Shown here piece by piece: positions 32,617-41,450 of a DNA stretch of 64,000 nucleotides. Origin of the DNA: Crossiella sp. SN42 (GTDB taxonomy: Bacteria; Actinomycetota; Actinomycetes; Mycobacteriales; Pseudonocardiaceae); contig NZ_JAMHIV010000012.1 of the NCBI RefSeq assembly GCF_023897065.1, positions 62,001-126,000 of the forward strand, in the 5' to 3' direction. The translations under genes and the position numbers were made by a program. Every line of letters starts with the position of its first letter. Positions within the stretch are counted from its first letter, which is position 1. Under the pieces are notes generated by a model. The model made no database searches. It worked only from the letters and a program-made list of their open reading frames with translations, and was not told where the DNA came from.

Positions 32617-33981
32617 GTGGTTACCTCGCTCAGCAAAAGCTGGCTGCCGTCGCTGGTCGCGACGGTGTTCACCGCGGCGTACACCCTGTTCGCGCTCGGC
32701 AGGCACGCCACGCTGCGGACCTACGGTTTTGACCTCGGCATCTTCGTGCAAGCCGTGCGCAGCTACGCGGAGGGCCGGCTCCCGGTCTCCGACATCCGCG
32801 ACCCCGGCCTCATCCTCCTCGGCGACCACTTCAGCCCCATCATCGCGCTGATCGCGCCGGTGTTCCGCCTCTTCCCCACCGCGGAAACCCTGCTCGTGGT
32901 CCAGGCCTCGCTGTTCGGTCTTTCCGTGTTCACCGTCGCCCGGGTCGCCACCCGGCTGCTGAGTCCGGTCGCCGGAGTGGTCATCGGAACCAGCTACGGG
33001 CTGTCCTGGGGCCTGCAGACGGCACTGGCCTTCGACTTCCACGAGATCGCCTTCGCCGTGCCCCTGATCGCCCTGGCCCTGGACGCCTACCTGTCCGGCC
33101 GCTACCGGCGAGCCGTCGCCTGGGCCGCCCCGCTGGTGCTGGTCAAGGAGGACCTCGGTCTCACCGTGGCCGTGCTCGGCCTGCTCATCGCCGCCCGGCG
33201 GGGCCATCGCGGGCTCGGCCTGGGCACCGCGGTGAGTGGGCTGGCGGCGGCGCTGCTCACCGTGTTCGTGTTGATCCCCCAGTTCAGCGCGGACGGCGCC
33301 TACCGCTACCTCGGCCCCGGCGGCCTGACGCCGACCATGGCGGGCCACCGCGGCGAGCTGTTCGACCCGCGCAAGCTGGAACTGCTCGGCCTGCTGCTCG
33401 CGCCCACCCTGTTCCTCGCGCTGCGCTCGCCGCTCGTCCTGCTCGCCCTGCCCACGCTGGCCTGGCGGCTGGCGGGCACGAACGAGGCGTACTGGCTGCC
33501 GGACTTCCACTACGACGCGGTCCTGATGCCCATCCTGTTCCTCGCCCTGGTCGACGCGGCGGTCCGCCTGCGCCCGGCCGTGCCCCGGTGGCGCTCGCTC
33601 AGCACCGCGGCCGCGGCCGTGCTGCTGACCGCCGCGCTCGTGCTGGCCGCACGGTTCCCGCTGCGCGAACTGCTCACGCCCGGGTTCGGCGCGCAGACCG
33701 AGGAGACCGCCGCGGCACACCGGTTGCTGGCGCTCATCCCGGACGGGGTGTCGGTCGGCACGGAGAACAACCTCATGCCACAACTGGTCGCGCGGACGCG
33801 GGTGTGCCCGATCGAGCCCGAGCACCGTCCAGAGTGGACACTCGCGGAGGTGAGCAGGCAGGGTGAGCTGGCGGCGGACATCGCCGTCGCGCGATCGGTG
33901 CGCTACGACGGCAAGTACCTGCTGATCCAGCACCGCCGCGATCAGAGCGAGTTGGCGCGCACGCCCCAGAACCCGGCGTAG
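32617..33981 (+). CDS. DUF2079 multi-pass membrane protein
   Basis: The 454-residue protein has about ten hydrophobic helices and family features: YGFDLGIFVQAVRSYAEGRLPVSDIR near the N-terminus (abbreviated), GDHFSPIIALIAPVFRLFP, FDFHEIAFAVPLIALALDAY, and a C-terminal soluble part with VSVGTENNLMPQLVARTRV. DUF2079 proteins resemble GT-C glycosyltransferase-like membrane proteins; the activity is unknown. The GTG start has no clear ribosome binding site. Confidence 0.85.
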   Translation: MVTSLSKSWLPSLVATVFTAAYTLFALGRHATLRTYGFDLGIFVQAVRSYAEGRLPVSDIRDPGLILLGDHFSPIIALIAPVFRLFPTAETLLVVQASLFGLSVFTVARVATRLLSPVAGVVIGTSYGLSWGLQTALAFDFHEIAFAVPLIALALDAYLSGRYRRAVAWAAPLVLVKEDLGLTVAVLGLLIAARRGHRGLGLGTAVSGLAAALLTVFVLIPQFSADGAYRYLGPGGLTPTMAGHRGELFDPRKLELLGLLLAPTLFLALRSPLVLLALPTLAWRLAGTNEAYWLPDFHYDAVLMPILFLALVDAAVRLRPAVPRWRSLSTAAAAVLLTAALVLAARFPLRELLTPGFGAQTEETAAAHRLLALIPDGVSVGTENNLMPQLVARTRVCPIEPEHRPEWTLAEVSRQGELAADIAVARSVRYDGKYLLIQHRRDQSELARTPQNPA

Positions 33982-34027
33982 GTTCGGCCCGGGTGTTCGC
34001 CTTCCCCCAGGGGCTGGCCTGAGGCGG

Positions 34028-34771
34028 TCACATGGTGATGATGGTGAACACCGCGCCGTGCGGGTCGGTGAGCACCGCGGAGCGCCCGAGCACGGTGTCC
34101 GTCGGCGGCACGGTGACCCGGCCGCCGAGCTGCTCGGCGCGGCTGGCGGACTCGTCGCAGTCGCGGACGGCGAAGTACGCCATCCAGTGCGGCGTGGTCA
34201 CCTCGGGGTGTCCGGGTCGCATACCGGCCACCGTGCGGCCCTCGAACCGCCACTGCGAGTACTCGGCGTCACCAAGCCGCCGGTCCCTGGCCTCCCAGCC
34301 GAACACCTCGCCGTAGAAGGCCTTGGAACCGGCCGAGTCGCCGGTGGTCAGCTCGTTCCAGCAGAGCGTGCCGGACTCGTTGAACAGCTCGCAGCCGGGC
34401 ATCTCCCCCGGCTCCCACACCCCGACCTCGGCCCCGGCCCGGTCGGTGAACACGCCGATCCGGCCGGTGTCGGCCAGGTCCCCGGCCGGGAAGAGCACCT
34501 GTCCCCCGGCGGGCTCGACCCTGGCGGTGGTGGCCTCGGCGTCGTCCACGAGCACGAACGTGCGCCAGGCCGTGGCCTGACTGGGAGCCAGCAGCTGACC
34601 GGCGCCGGCGACCGCCTTGCCGCCCTTGGTGAAGACGGTGTAGCCGCCGGATCCCTCGGAGGACACTCGCGCGGACCAGTCGAACAGGCTCATGTAGAAG
34701 GAGCGGGTCTGGGCGAGGTCCGGGGACCGAACGTCGATCCAGCCCGGGGTGCCCGGTGCGACTGCGCCCAT
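34028..34771 (-). CDS. VOC (glyoxalase/bleomycin-resistance-like) family protein
   Basis: The 247-residue protein contains two VOC modules: the first starts GWIDVRSPDLAQTRSFYMSL and the second CWNELTTGDSAGSKAFYGEV, each ending in a metal-ligand-type strand (VGVWEPGEM; LTDPHGAVFTIIT). Such duplicated proteins include dioxygenase-like and hydroxylase-like enzymes and antibiotic-binding proteins; the substrate is unknown. ATG 34771 with a GGAG site. Confidence 0.88.
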   Translation of the reverse strand: MGAVAPGTPGWIDVRSPDLAQTRSFYMSLFDWSARVSSEGSGGYTVFTKGGKAVAGAGQLLAPSQATAWRTFVLVDDAEATTARVEPAGGQVLFPAGDLADTGRIGVFTDRAGAEVGVWEPGEMPGCELFNESGTLCWNELTTGDSAGSKAFYGEVFGWEARDRRLGDAEYSQWRFEGRTVAGMRPGHPEVTTPHWMAYFAVRDCDESASRAEQLGGRVTVPPTDTVLGRSAVLTDPHGAVFTIITM

Positions 34772-34870
34772 CTGTGCTCCTGGTGCTCGTGCGTGCTGGT
34801 GCTGGGCACATCTTCTCAGTACGGTCCGAGGTCAGTTCGTGACGGGGCGTGAGAAGCGCTCTCGGTGCGA

Positions 34871-35845
34871 TCAAGCCTGCCTGATCCGGCCGGGCCCGGT
34901 GGTCGCGGCGCGTTTCAGGGTGCTGATCACCGGGGCGGTCTCCAGGTGCTCGATCGCCTCGATCGTGCCGACCCGTTCGGTCAGGTAGGCGTAGAGCGCG
35001 TCGACGTCCCGGCACACGGCCTTGGCGAGCAGGTTGGCCGGTCCGGTGGTGATCGCCACCAGCGCCGCCTCCGGGTGCCGCGCCAGGGCTTGCGCGACGC
35101 CCACCAGGCGCGCGGGGCGCACGGACAGCCACAGCACCGCCTCGGCGTGGTACCCGAGCGCGGCGGCGTCCAGGTCGATGTCCAGGTAGAGGGCGCCGCT
35201 GCCGCGCAGCTGGCCGACCCGGCGGCGCACGGTCGGCTCGGACCGGCCGGTGGTCGCGGCGAGCTCGGCGAAGCCGGCGCGGCCGTCCTGTTGCAGCGCG
35301 GCCAGCAGGTCCTCGTCCTCGCGTGTGTCCACTTCGGACGGAACGGGGTCGAAGACCGGAGTCAGCCGGTCGATCTGCACCTGGGTGAGCACGTCGGCGG
35401 GGCCGTGCCAGCCGACCGGGCCGCCGACGAAGGAGCGCAGCAGGCAGTGCGCGGACACCGACACGATCCTGGGGGTGCGCGGGAGCTGTTGCAGCAGCAG
35501 GGCTTCCGGCGCCTGCTGGCCCGGCGCGCGGATCACGCAGGCGATCTCGGTGCCGCCCGAGGTCAGCTGCACCCACGAGGTGTCCGGCCGCCGCGCCAGC
35601 GCCTGCGCCACCGCCAGCGCCGCGTCCGGGGTGCAGCGCAGCCGCAGGAACCACTCCACCTGGCCGAGGCGGCGGGCGTCGGTCATGCCGACCACCCGGA
35701 GCACCCCGCCCGCGCGCAGCCTGCGGTACCGCCTGGCCACGGTCTGCGCGGAGGTGCCCAGCACCGCCGCGACCTGGTTGAACGGGACCCGGCCGTCGAT
35801 GTGCAGCGCGTGGACCAGCGCGCGGTCCAGGTCGTCGAGTGTCAC
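34871..35845 (-). CDS. Tandem Lrp/AsnC family regulator
   Basis: The 324-residue protein is two AsnC units in one chain: unit 1 starts LDDLDRALVHALHIDGRVPF with HTH VLGTSAQTVARRYRRL; unit 2 starts EDEDLLAALQQDGRAGFAEL with HTH TTGRSEPTVRRRVGQL, each followed by a RAM-type ligand domain. Actinomycetes often carry such duplicated AsnC proteins. GTG start at 35845. It is divergent from an MFS exporter with a CCTCC-TGAT-GGAGG dyad between, so it probably controls that exporter in response to an amino acid or related small ligand. Confidence 0.9.
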   Translation of the reverse strand: MTLDDLDRALVHALHIDGRVPFNQVAAVLGTSAQTVARRYRRLRAGGVLRVVGMTDARRLGQVEWFLRLRCTPDAALAVAQALARRPDTSWVQLTSGGTEIACVIRAPGQQAPEALLLQQLPRTPRIVSVSAHCLLRSFVGGPVGWHGPADVLTQVQIDRLTPVFDPVPSEVDTREDEDLLAALQQDGRAGFAELAATTGRSEPTVRRRVGQLRGSGALYLDIDLDAAALGYHAEAVLWLSVRPARLVGVAQALARHPEAALVAITTGPANLLAKAVCRDVDALYAYLTERVGTIEAIEHLETAPVISTLKRAATTGPGRIRQA

Positions 35846-35861
35846 ATTCCGATAGTAGACG

Positions 35862-35875
35862 CCTCCTGATGGAGG
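35862..35875. promoter_or_regulatory. Dyad between AsnC-type regulator and MFS pump
   Basis: CCTCC (35862-35866), TGAT, GGAGG (35871-35875): a 5-4-5 perfect dyad in the 91-base divergent promoter region. It is a candidate operator for the AsnC-type protein. Confidence 0.45.
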
Positions 35876-35936
35876 TATCCGTCAACTCTGGGCCGTTATG
35901 CGCTTGGATGAGTCGCGAAAACCTAGCTTGGCGTAC

Positions 35937-37292
35937 ATGGACAGTCAGAACTACCGCTGGCGGTGGCCCGCGCTGGCCGCGCTGCTGCTCGCCGAGGCGA
36001 TGAACCTGCTCGACAGCACCGTGATCCCGGTCGCCGCGCCCGCGATCCGCGCGGACCTCGCGGTGAGCGAGACCGGGTTGCAGTGGCTCACCGCCGGTTA
36101 CACGCTCCCGTTCGCGCTGCTGCTGATCACCGGTGGCCGGCTAGGCGACATCTTCGGCCGCAGGCGGGTCTTCGTCGCGGGCATGCTGGTCTTCGTGCTC
36201 AGCTGTGCGCTGTGCGCGGCCGCGCCGAACGTGGCGGTGCTGCTCGCGGCCAGGGCGGTGCAGGGCGCGAGCGCCGCGGTGATCATCCCGCAGACCTTCG
36301 GCCTGATCCGCGCCATGTTCACCGGCGCCGAGGTGGCCAAGGCGCTGGGCTCGATCGGCCCGGTGATGGCGCTGTCCGCGCTGTGCGGACCGGTGGCCGG
36401 CGGCGTGCTCACCGAGGCGGACCTGCTCGGCCTGGGCTGGCGGCCGGTGTTCCTGGTCAACCTCCCGCTCGGCCTCGCCGTGCTGGCCGCGGCACCGCTG
36501 ATCCGGGAGGACCGCTCCCCCGCCCGGCCACGGCTGGACGTGACCGGGACCCTGCTGGCCTCGCTCGGGCTCGGGCTGCTGGTGCTTCCGCTGGTGGCCG
36601 GCACCGACACCGGGTGGCGTTGGCTGAGCGCGGCGCTCGGCCTGGCCACGCTGGCCGGGTTCGCCAGGCACCAGCGCGGCCGGACCGATCCGCTGGTCGA
36701 GCCAGGTCTGTTCCGCGGCAAGGTGTTCCCCGCCTCGCTGGCCGGTTCGCTGTTGTTCTTCGCGGTGTTCAACGGCCTGCTGTTCGTGCTCGTGCTGCAC
36801 CTCCAGCTACGCCTGGGCCAGACCCCCTCCGGCGCGGCGCTCACCCTGTTGCCGTGGTCGGCCGGGCTCGCGGCCGGCTCCTGGGTCGCGGGCGCGGTGC
36901 TGGTGCCGCGGTTCGGCGCGAAGGTGATGCGCGCCGGTCTCGGCCTGGTCCTGGCCGGCCTGGCCGGGATCGCGGTGTCGGTCACCGCGGTGCCGCTGCT
37001 GGTCACCGGACTCGGCCTCGGCTTGTTCACGGTGCCGTTCTTCGGCAACGCGCTCGCCGGAGTCGCCCCGCCCGAGACCGGCTCGGCCGCCGGGCTGCTG
37101 AACGCGGTGCAGCAGCTCGGCGCGACGGCCGGGGTCGCCCTGCTGGGCACCGTGTCCTTCCGGTTCGGCGCCCCCGGGGCCGTGCTGGTCGCGATCGCGC
37201 TGATCGCCGCCGTGCTGGCCCTCACCCTCGCGATGATCCCGGCGCGCGACTACCAGGGACGCCAGCAGGGCACGCCGCTCACCCGGTCGTAG
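35937..37292 (+). CDS. MFS exporter (DHA2-type)
   Basis: The 451-residue membrane protein has the DHA2 entry ALLLAEAMNLLDSTVIPVAAPA, motif A GGRLGDIFGRRRVFVAG and about 14 helices. A leaderless start at ATG 35937 is likely, since a TAGCTT -10-like element ends 8 bases upstream; an ATG at 35898 is the alternative. Likely a proton-driven drug or metabolite exporter controlled by the divergent tandem AsnC regulator. Its 3' end overlaps the convergent gene by 43 bases. Confidence 0.9.
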   Translation: MDSQNYRWRWPALAALLLAEAMNLLDSTVIPVAAPAIRADLAVSETGLQWLTAGYTLPFALLLITGGRLGDIFGRRRVFVAGMLVFVLSCALCAAAPNVAVLLAARAVQGASAAVIIPQTFGLIRAMFTGAEVAKALGSIGPVMALSALCGPVAGGVLTEADLLGLGWRPVFLVNLPLGLAVLAAAPLIREDRSPARPRLDVTGTLLASLGLGLLVLPLVAGTDTGWRWLSAALGLATLAGFARHQRGRTDPLVEPGLFRGKVFPASLAGSLLFFAVFNGLLFVLVLHLQLRLGQTPSGAALTLLPWSAGLAAGSWVAGAVLVPRFGAKVMRAGLGLVLAGLAGIAVSVTAVPLLVTGLGLGLFTVPFFGNALAGVAPPETGSAAGLLNAVQQLGATAGVALLGTVSFRFGAPGAVLVAIALIAAVLALTLAMIPARDYQGRQQGTPLTRS

Positions 37293-38293
37293 ATCGCGCG
37301 CAGCCAGGGTTCGCGCACAGCGGGCAGGCGGGCCAGCGTGCGCAGGAACACACGCGTGTCGGGCAGGAAGAACGACCACGGCAGTCGCGGTGACTCGGCC
37401 TCGGGGAGGTCTCCCTTGACCGTGGGCACCAGCGGCCGGTTCTGCTGGAACGCCAGGTGGATCCACACATCGGCGGCCACGGGCACGGGGGCGGCCGCGC
37501 CGGGCGGCGACCAGATCTCGCCGGTCTGGGGATGGCGCGGGACCAGGACGAGGTCGGCGTCCGGGGCGGGCAGGCCCGGTCCGGCCAGGGCCAGCGTCTT
37601 CTCCGGTGGCCCCGGTGGCAGCAACACGGTGAGCACGCGGCCGAGGGTGTCCGCGAGGAGGCCCTCCGGCACGGTCACCGCGGCACCTTCGCAGGCGGCC
37701 AGCAGGTGGGCCAGCGTCACGCCCAGCTCCGCCTCCCAGCGCTGGTCCCACATCCCGGACGGCTCGACCGGCGGGATGCCTCCGCGGTCGCGCAGCAGGG
37801 CGGGCCAGTCCGCGGGCGGCTCGGCGGGGCCGGTGGCGGGCAGGCGGCGCACCGCGTCCGGGACCAGCCAGACCACCTGCCACCGCTCGCAGTCGTCGAC
37901 GCGGGTGGCCACCGGCCGACGGCAGCCGGCACAGACCAGGTTCGGGCCGTCGCCGCCGTCCTGGCCACAGCAGGCGCCTCGGCAAGGGCTGGGGACCAGC
38001 ACCGTGTTCCTGGTGTCGCCCGGCGCCAGGCCGATCGCGCCGGGTGCGCCGAAGGACAGGCTGTGCACGGGCGCGAACACGCCGAGGGCAGCGGCTTCCG
38101 CCGCGCCGACCTCGGCCAAGGGACGCCACGGTGGGCCGCTGGGTTCTGGGTCGACGACGTAGGTTCCGGCGTCCAGCAGGGCTGTGAAGGCTCCATCGGT
38201 TCCCCACACCTGATGCGTGTGGCCGGGCAGCGCCACCCGGGTCACCGCGGTGGTGAGCGGGGTGTCGCAGCCTGCGCAGGCGAACAGCTCCAC
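37250..38293 (-). CDS. Hypothetical protein with CxxC zinc-ribbon-like motifs
   Basis: The 347-residue soluble protein begins ELFACAGCDTPLTTAVTRVA and has further cysteines in PCRGACCGQDGGDGPNLVC and AGCRRPVATRVDDCER, suggesting two zinc-ribbon-like sites. The central and C-terminal parts (PDADLVLVPRHPQTGEIW, WIHLAFQQNRPLVPTVKGDL) are not assignable. GTG 38293 puts the start just before the first CxxC. It looks like an actinomycete conserved hypothetical, but I do not recognise the function. It overlaps the MFS gene tail to tail. Confidence 0.68.
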   Translation of the reverse strand: MELFACAGCDTPLTTAVTRVALPGHTHQVWGTDGAFTALLDAGTYVVDPEPSGPPWRPLAEVGAAEAAALGVFAPVHSLSFGAPGAIGLAPGDTRNTVLVPSPCRGACCGQDGGDGPNLVCAGCRRPVATRVDDCERWQVVWLVPDAVRRLPATGPAEPPADWPALLRDRGGIPPVEPSGMWDQRWEAELGVTLAHLLAACEGAAVTVPEGLLADTLGRVLTVLLPPGPPEKTLALAGPGLPAPDADLVLVPRHPQTGEIWSPPGAAAPVPVAADVWIHLAFQQNRPLVPTVKGDLPEAESPRLPWSFFLPDTRVFLRTLARLPAVREPWLRAIYDRVSGVPCWRPW

Positions 38294-38388
38294 GGTGCGG
38301 AGTCTGGCATGGGGCGGCCGGGCGTGGGTGCACAATGGACGATGCCCGAGCACCACACGCCAAACCGCGCACGGAAGAATGCGTCTCC

Positions 38389-39624
38389 ATGTCCTTCGTC
38401 GATGAGGTTTCCTCGGCCGCCGCGCGCCTGGCGAACGTCGCGCGCACCACGCCGCTGGAGGTCAACCAGCGGCTGTCCGAGCGGACCGGCGCGCGGGTGT
38501 GGTTCAAGCGGGAGGACTTGCAGGTCGGCCGGTCCTACAAGCTGCGCGGGGCGTACAACCTGTTGGCCCAGACCGAGTTCGCCGGGGCCGGGGCGGTGTG
38601 CGCCTCGGCGGGCAACCACGGGCAGGGCGTGGCCTACGCGTGCCGGCGACTCGGCATCGACGGGCAGGTGCACGTGCCGCGGACCACGCCGCGGCAGAAA
38701 CGGGACCGCATCGCCGCGCTCGGGCAGGGCAGGGTGCGGCTGGTCGTGGACGGGGACACCTACGACGACGCGGCCGCGCTGGCCCAGGAGCACGCGGCGG
38801 CCACCGGCGCGGTGCTGGTGCCCGCTTTCGACGACCGGCGGACCATCGCGGGGCAAGGCACCGTGGGCATGGAGATCGTGCGGCAGCTGGGTGGCGCGCC
38901 GGATGTCGTGGTGGTGCCGGTCGGTGGCGGCGGGCTGCTCGCGGGGGTGGGGGCCTGGCTGCGGGCGCACTGCCCGGAGACCAGGGTGGTCGGGGTCGAG
39001 CCCTCGGGTGCGGCCAGCATGACCGCGGCGCTGGCCAGTGGCGGGCCGGTGACGCTGCCGGAGGTGGACTCCTTCGTCGACGGCGCGGCGGTGCGCCGGG
39101 TGGGCGAGGTGAGCTTCCCGATGGTCCGGGACAGCGGCGCGGAGCTGGTGACGGTGGCCGAGGGCGCGGTGTGCACCGAGATGCTGGACCTCTACCAGGT
39201 GGACGGCATCATCGCCGAGCCCGCCGGGGCGCTGGCCTCCGCCGCGTTGTGCAGCGAGCTGGCGATCGGCCCCGACGAGACGGTGGTGTGCCTGCTCTCC
39301 GGTGGCAACAACGATGTCAGCCGCTACGCCGAGGTGGTGGAGCGCTCGCTGGTGCACCGCGGCCTCAAGCACTACTTCCTGGTGGAGTTCCCGCAGGAAC
39401 CCGGTGCGCTGCGCCGTTTCCTGGACGGCGTGCTGGGGCCCGACGACGACATCGTGCTGTTCGAGTACCAGAAGCGGGACAACCGGGAGACCGGGGCCGC
39501 GCTGGTCGGCATCGAGATCAGCCGCGCCGAGGACTACGACCGGCTGTGGGGCCGGATGAAGGAGTCCCCGCTGCGGATCCAGCACGTCGCGCCGGGCAGC
39601 ACGGCCTACCGGTTCCTGGTCTAG
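38389..39624 (+). CDS. ilvA: Threonine ammonia-lyase with ACT-like C-terminus
   Basis: The 411-residue PLP enzyme has the cofactor lysine in SYKLRGAYN (K51), the substrate loop SAGNHGQGVAYA, the phosphate-binding VPVGGGGLLAGV and a C-terminal regulatory ACT-like domain (about residues 325-411, YFLVEFPQEPGALRRFLDGV). It deaminates threonine to 2-oxobutyrate, the first step to isoleucine. It is a housekeeping gene at the left border of the biosynthetic cluster; its stop overlaps that of the convergent condensation-domain gene by 4 bases. Confidence 0.93.
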   Translation: MSFVDEVSSAAARLANVARTTPLEVNQRLSERTGARVWFKREDLQVGRSYKLRGAYNLLAQTEFAGAGAVCASAGNHGQGVAYACRRLGIDGQVHVPRTTPRQKRDRIAALGQGRVRLVVDGDTYDDAAALAQEHAAATGAVLVPAFDDRRTIAGQGTVGMEIVRQLGGAPDVVVVPVGGGGLLAGVGAWLRAHCPETRVVGVEPSGAASMTAALASGGPVTLPEVDSFVDGAAVRRVGEVSFPMVRDSGAELVTVAEGAVCTEMLDLYQVDGIIAEPAGALASAALCSELAIGPDETVVCLLSGGNNDVSRYAEVVERSLVHRGLKHYFLVEFPQEPGALRRFLDGVLGPDDDIVLFEYQKRDNRETGAALVGIEISRAEDYDRLWGRMKESPLRIQHVAPGSTAYRFLV

Positions 39625-41450
39625 CCGGACACTCCGATCGCGTTGAGCGGTAGCGGCAAAAGGAACTGGGCGGTGGAGACCTCAAGCCCGGCCGCGCGCA
39701 GCTGCTCGGCCAGGGCGGGCGCGTCGGCCAGGTTGCCGCCGTTGCCCGCGAAGCAGTTCGCCAGGTCGAAGGTGCGGTCCGGGTACCTCGCTTCCAGGAC
39801 CTTGGTCAGGATGGCCTCCTCCGGGGTCAGCTCGCGGCCGGCGGGGCTGCGGCGGCCATCGCCCTCCTTGGTCACCGGCAGCTCGCGCCAGCCGGGGGTG
39901 TGTTCCCCGGCCAGGCGCAGCCGGTAGCGGCGCGGGGCCGCGACCAGCGGGTTGGCCAGGAGCTCGGCCATCAGGTGGCCGTGCAGGTCGGCCGGGTCCA
40001 GCTCGGGGTCGGTGGTCAGCACCTCCGCGACCAGCTGCTCCCCCGCCACGTGCGCCTCGGCGGCCAGCACGCCGGGCACGGCCAGCAGGGCCTCGGCGGT
40101 GGCCTCGGTGTTGACCCAGTCCCGGCCCACCCTGGTCCAGCCCGGCTGGGCCTGCGGCGCGGGCTCGGGCGCGCGCGGCGGGGTCAGGCCCGCGGCGGCC
40201 CGGACGTCCTCGGCCAGCGCGTGCAGCAGCCGGCTGGACTCGGCCAGGGTGAGCAGGTGGTCCGCCGCGCGCAGCGAGATCTCCACGACCTGCTTGCCTG
40301 GGTGGATGTTGAGGTAGAGCTGTTCGGCCGGCTCGGGCACCGTCTGCTCGGTCAGCTCGTCCGCCGCGGGCACCTCGGCCTCGTCGTCCTCGTGGTACGG
40401 GTGGTAGTTGACCTCCAGCGGCGCGCGCGCCGAGACGCCCCGGTCGAAGGTCGCGCGGGCTTCCGCGGCCAGCAGCGCGATCGAGTCGTAGTTGCCGTGC
40501 TTGTAGGCGCGCAGGCTGGCCGAGTAGGCGGGCCGGAACAGCGCGGGCAGCTCCTGCGCCGGGTCGACCTCCAGCACCGCCTGGCCGAGCAGGGCGTAGC
40601 AGCCGACGCTGTGCTCGGTCGCCTGGTCGAACCGGTTGGCCACCACGGTGTCCATGGCCACCCGGTGCTCGCCGGTGCGGGCCGCGACCAGCCGGGCCAG
40701 TGCCGCGGTCAGCACGGTCGCCGGGCTCACCCGGTGCTGCTCGGCGAGCGTGCGCAGCGCGGTGGCCAGCGAGGCCGAGCGCAGGGTGACCAGGTGGCTG
40801 TGGCCCGCCGGGATCCCGCCGCAGAACGGGGCGAGGGTGTTGGCCGGGATCGAGGCGATCAGCTCCAGCCAGTGCTCATGCACCCGCTGTGCGCTCTTCT
40901 GATTGCCGGTGGTCTCGCGTTCGGCCTGGTCCAGCGGGTGCCAGCGCGGTTCGGCCAGTTCGGCGGGGCGGCCTGCCGCGGCGGCGGCCAGCAGCTCGGC
41001 CAGCTCGGTGGCGGCCAGCTGCGCGCCCCAGCCGTCCACCGCGATGTGGTGCAGGGCCAGCACCACGCCACTCGGGTGCTCCGCCGGGCCGAACAGCACG
41101 GCCTTGCACGGCCAGGAGGTGTCCAGGTCGAACTCATCGCCGGTCAGCTCGGCCGCGATGGCCGTCCTGTCACCGTCCACAGTGGACTCCAGCACGGGCG
41201 GCAGGTCCGGCGCGCAGACCCGCTGCACCGGCTCGGCGCTGGGGAACAGGCTGCGCAGCACCTCGTGCCTGGTGACCAGTTCGCGCAATGCCGCCAGCAC
41301 CGCCGCCCGGTCCAGCCCCTCGGGCACCGGAACGTGTTGGTACAGCGAAAGGGACAACGACAGGAACCGCTCACTCGGATCGAGCTGCTGCTCAAGCCAG
41401 TGGTACTGCTGGGCCCAGCTCAGCGGCCCTGACCGAAATTCGGCACTCAA
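39621..41450 (-). CDS. Standalone NRPS condensation protein with degenerate carrier end
   Basis: The 609-residue protein has a condensation domain (about residues 8-420) with the intact catalytic motif HHIAVDG (H134-G140) and C1-like LSWAQQYHWLEQQL. A segment like the small C-terminal subdomain of adenylation enzymes follows (VPGVLAAEAHVAGEQLVAEV, about 450-540). The last 70 residues resemble a carrier domain but read FAGNGGNLADAPAL where LGGxS is expected, so it cannot be phosphopantetheinylated. It should condense substrates held on free-standing carriers. Divergent from the PIG-L operon. Confidence 0.85.
   Translation of the reverse strand: MSAEFRSGPLSWAQQYHWLEQQLDPSERFLSLSLSLYQHVPVPEGLDRAAVLAALRELVTRHEVLRSLFPSAEPVQRVCAPDLPPVLESTVDGDRTAIAAELTGDEFDLDTSWPCKAVLFGPAEHPSGVVLALHHIAVDGWGAQLAATELAELLAAAAAGRPAELAEPRWHPLDQAERETTGNQKSAQRVHEHWLELIASIPANTLAPFCGGIPAGHSHLVTLRSASLATALRTLAEQHRVSPATVLTAALARLVAARTGEHRVAMDTVVANRFDQATEHSVGCYALLGQAVLEVDPAQELPALFRPAYSASLRAYKHGNYDSIALLAAEARATFDRGVSARAPLEVNYHPYHEDDEAEVPAADELTEQTVPEPAEQLYLNIHPGKQVVEISLRAADHLLTLAESSRLLHALAEDVRAAAGLTPPRAPEPAPQAQPGWTRVGRDWVNTEATAEALLAVPGVLAAEAHVAGEQLVAEVLTTDPELDPADLHGHLMAELLANPLVAAPRRYRLRLAGEHTPGWRELPVTKEGDGRRSPAGRELTPEEAILTKVLEARYPDRTFDLANCFAGNGGNLADAPALAEQLRAAGLEVSTAQFLLPLPLNAIGVSG
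41175..41187. repeat. Iterated 13-bp palindrome GTCCACAGTGGAC inside a coding region
   Basis: Third exact copy, here within the condensation-protein gene (encoding part of ESTVDG). Its presence inside a reading frame argues that the DNA sequence itself is iterated. Confidence 0.55.
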
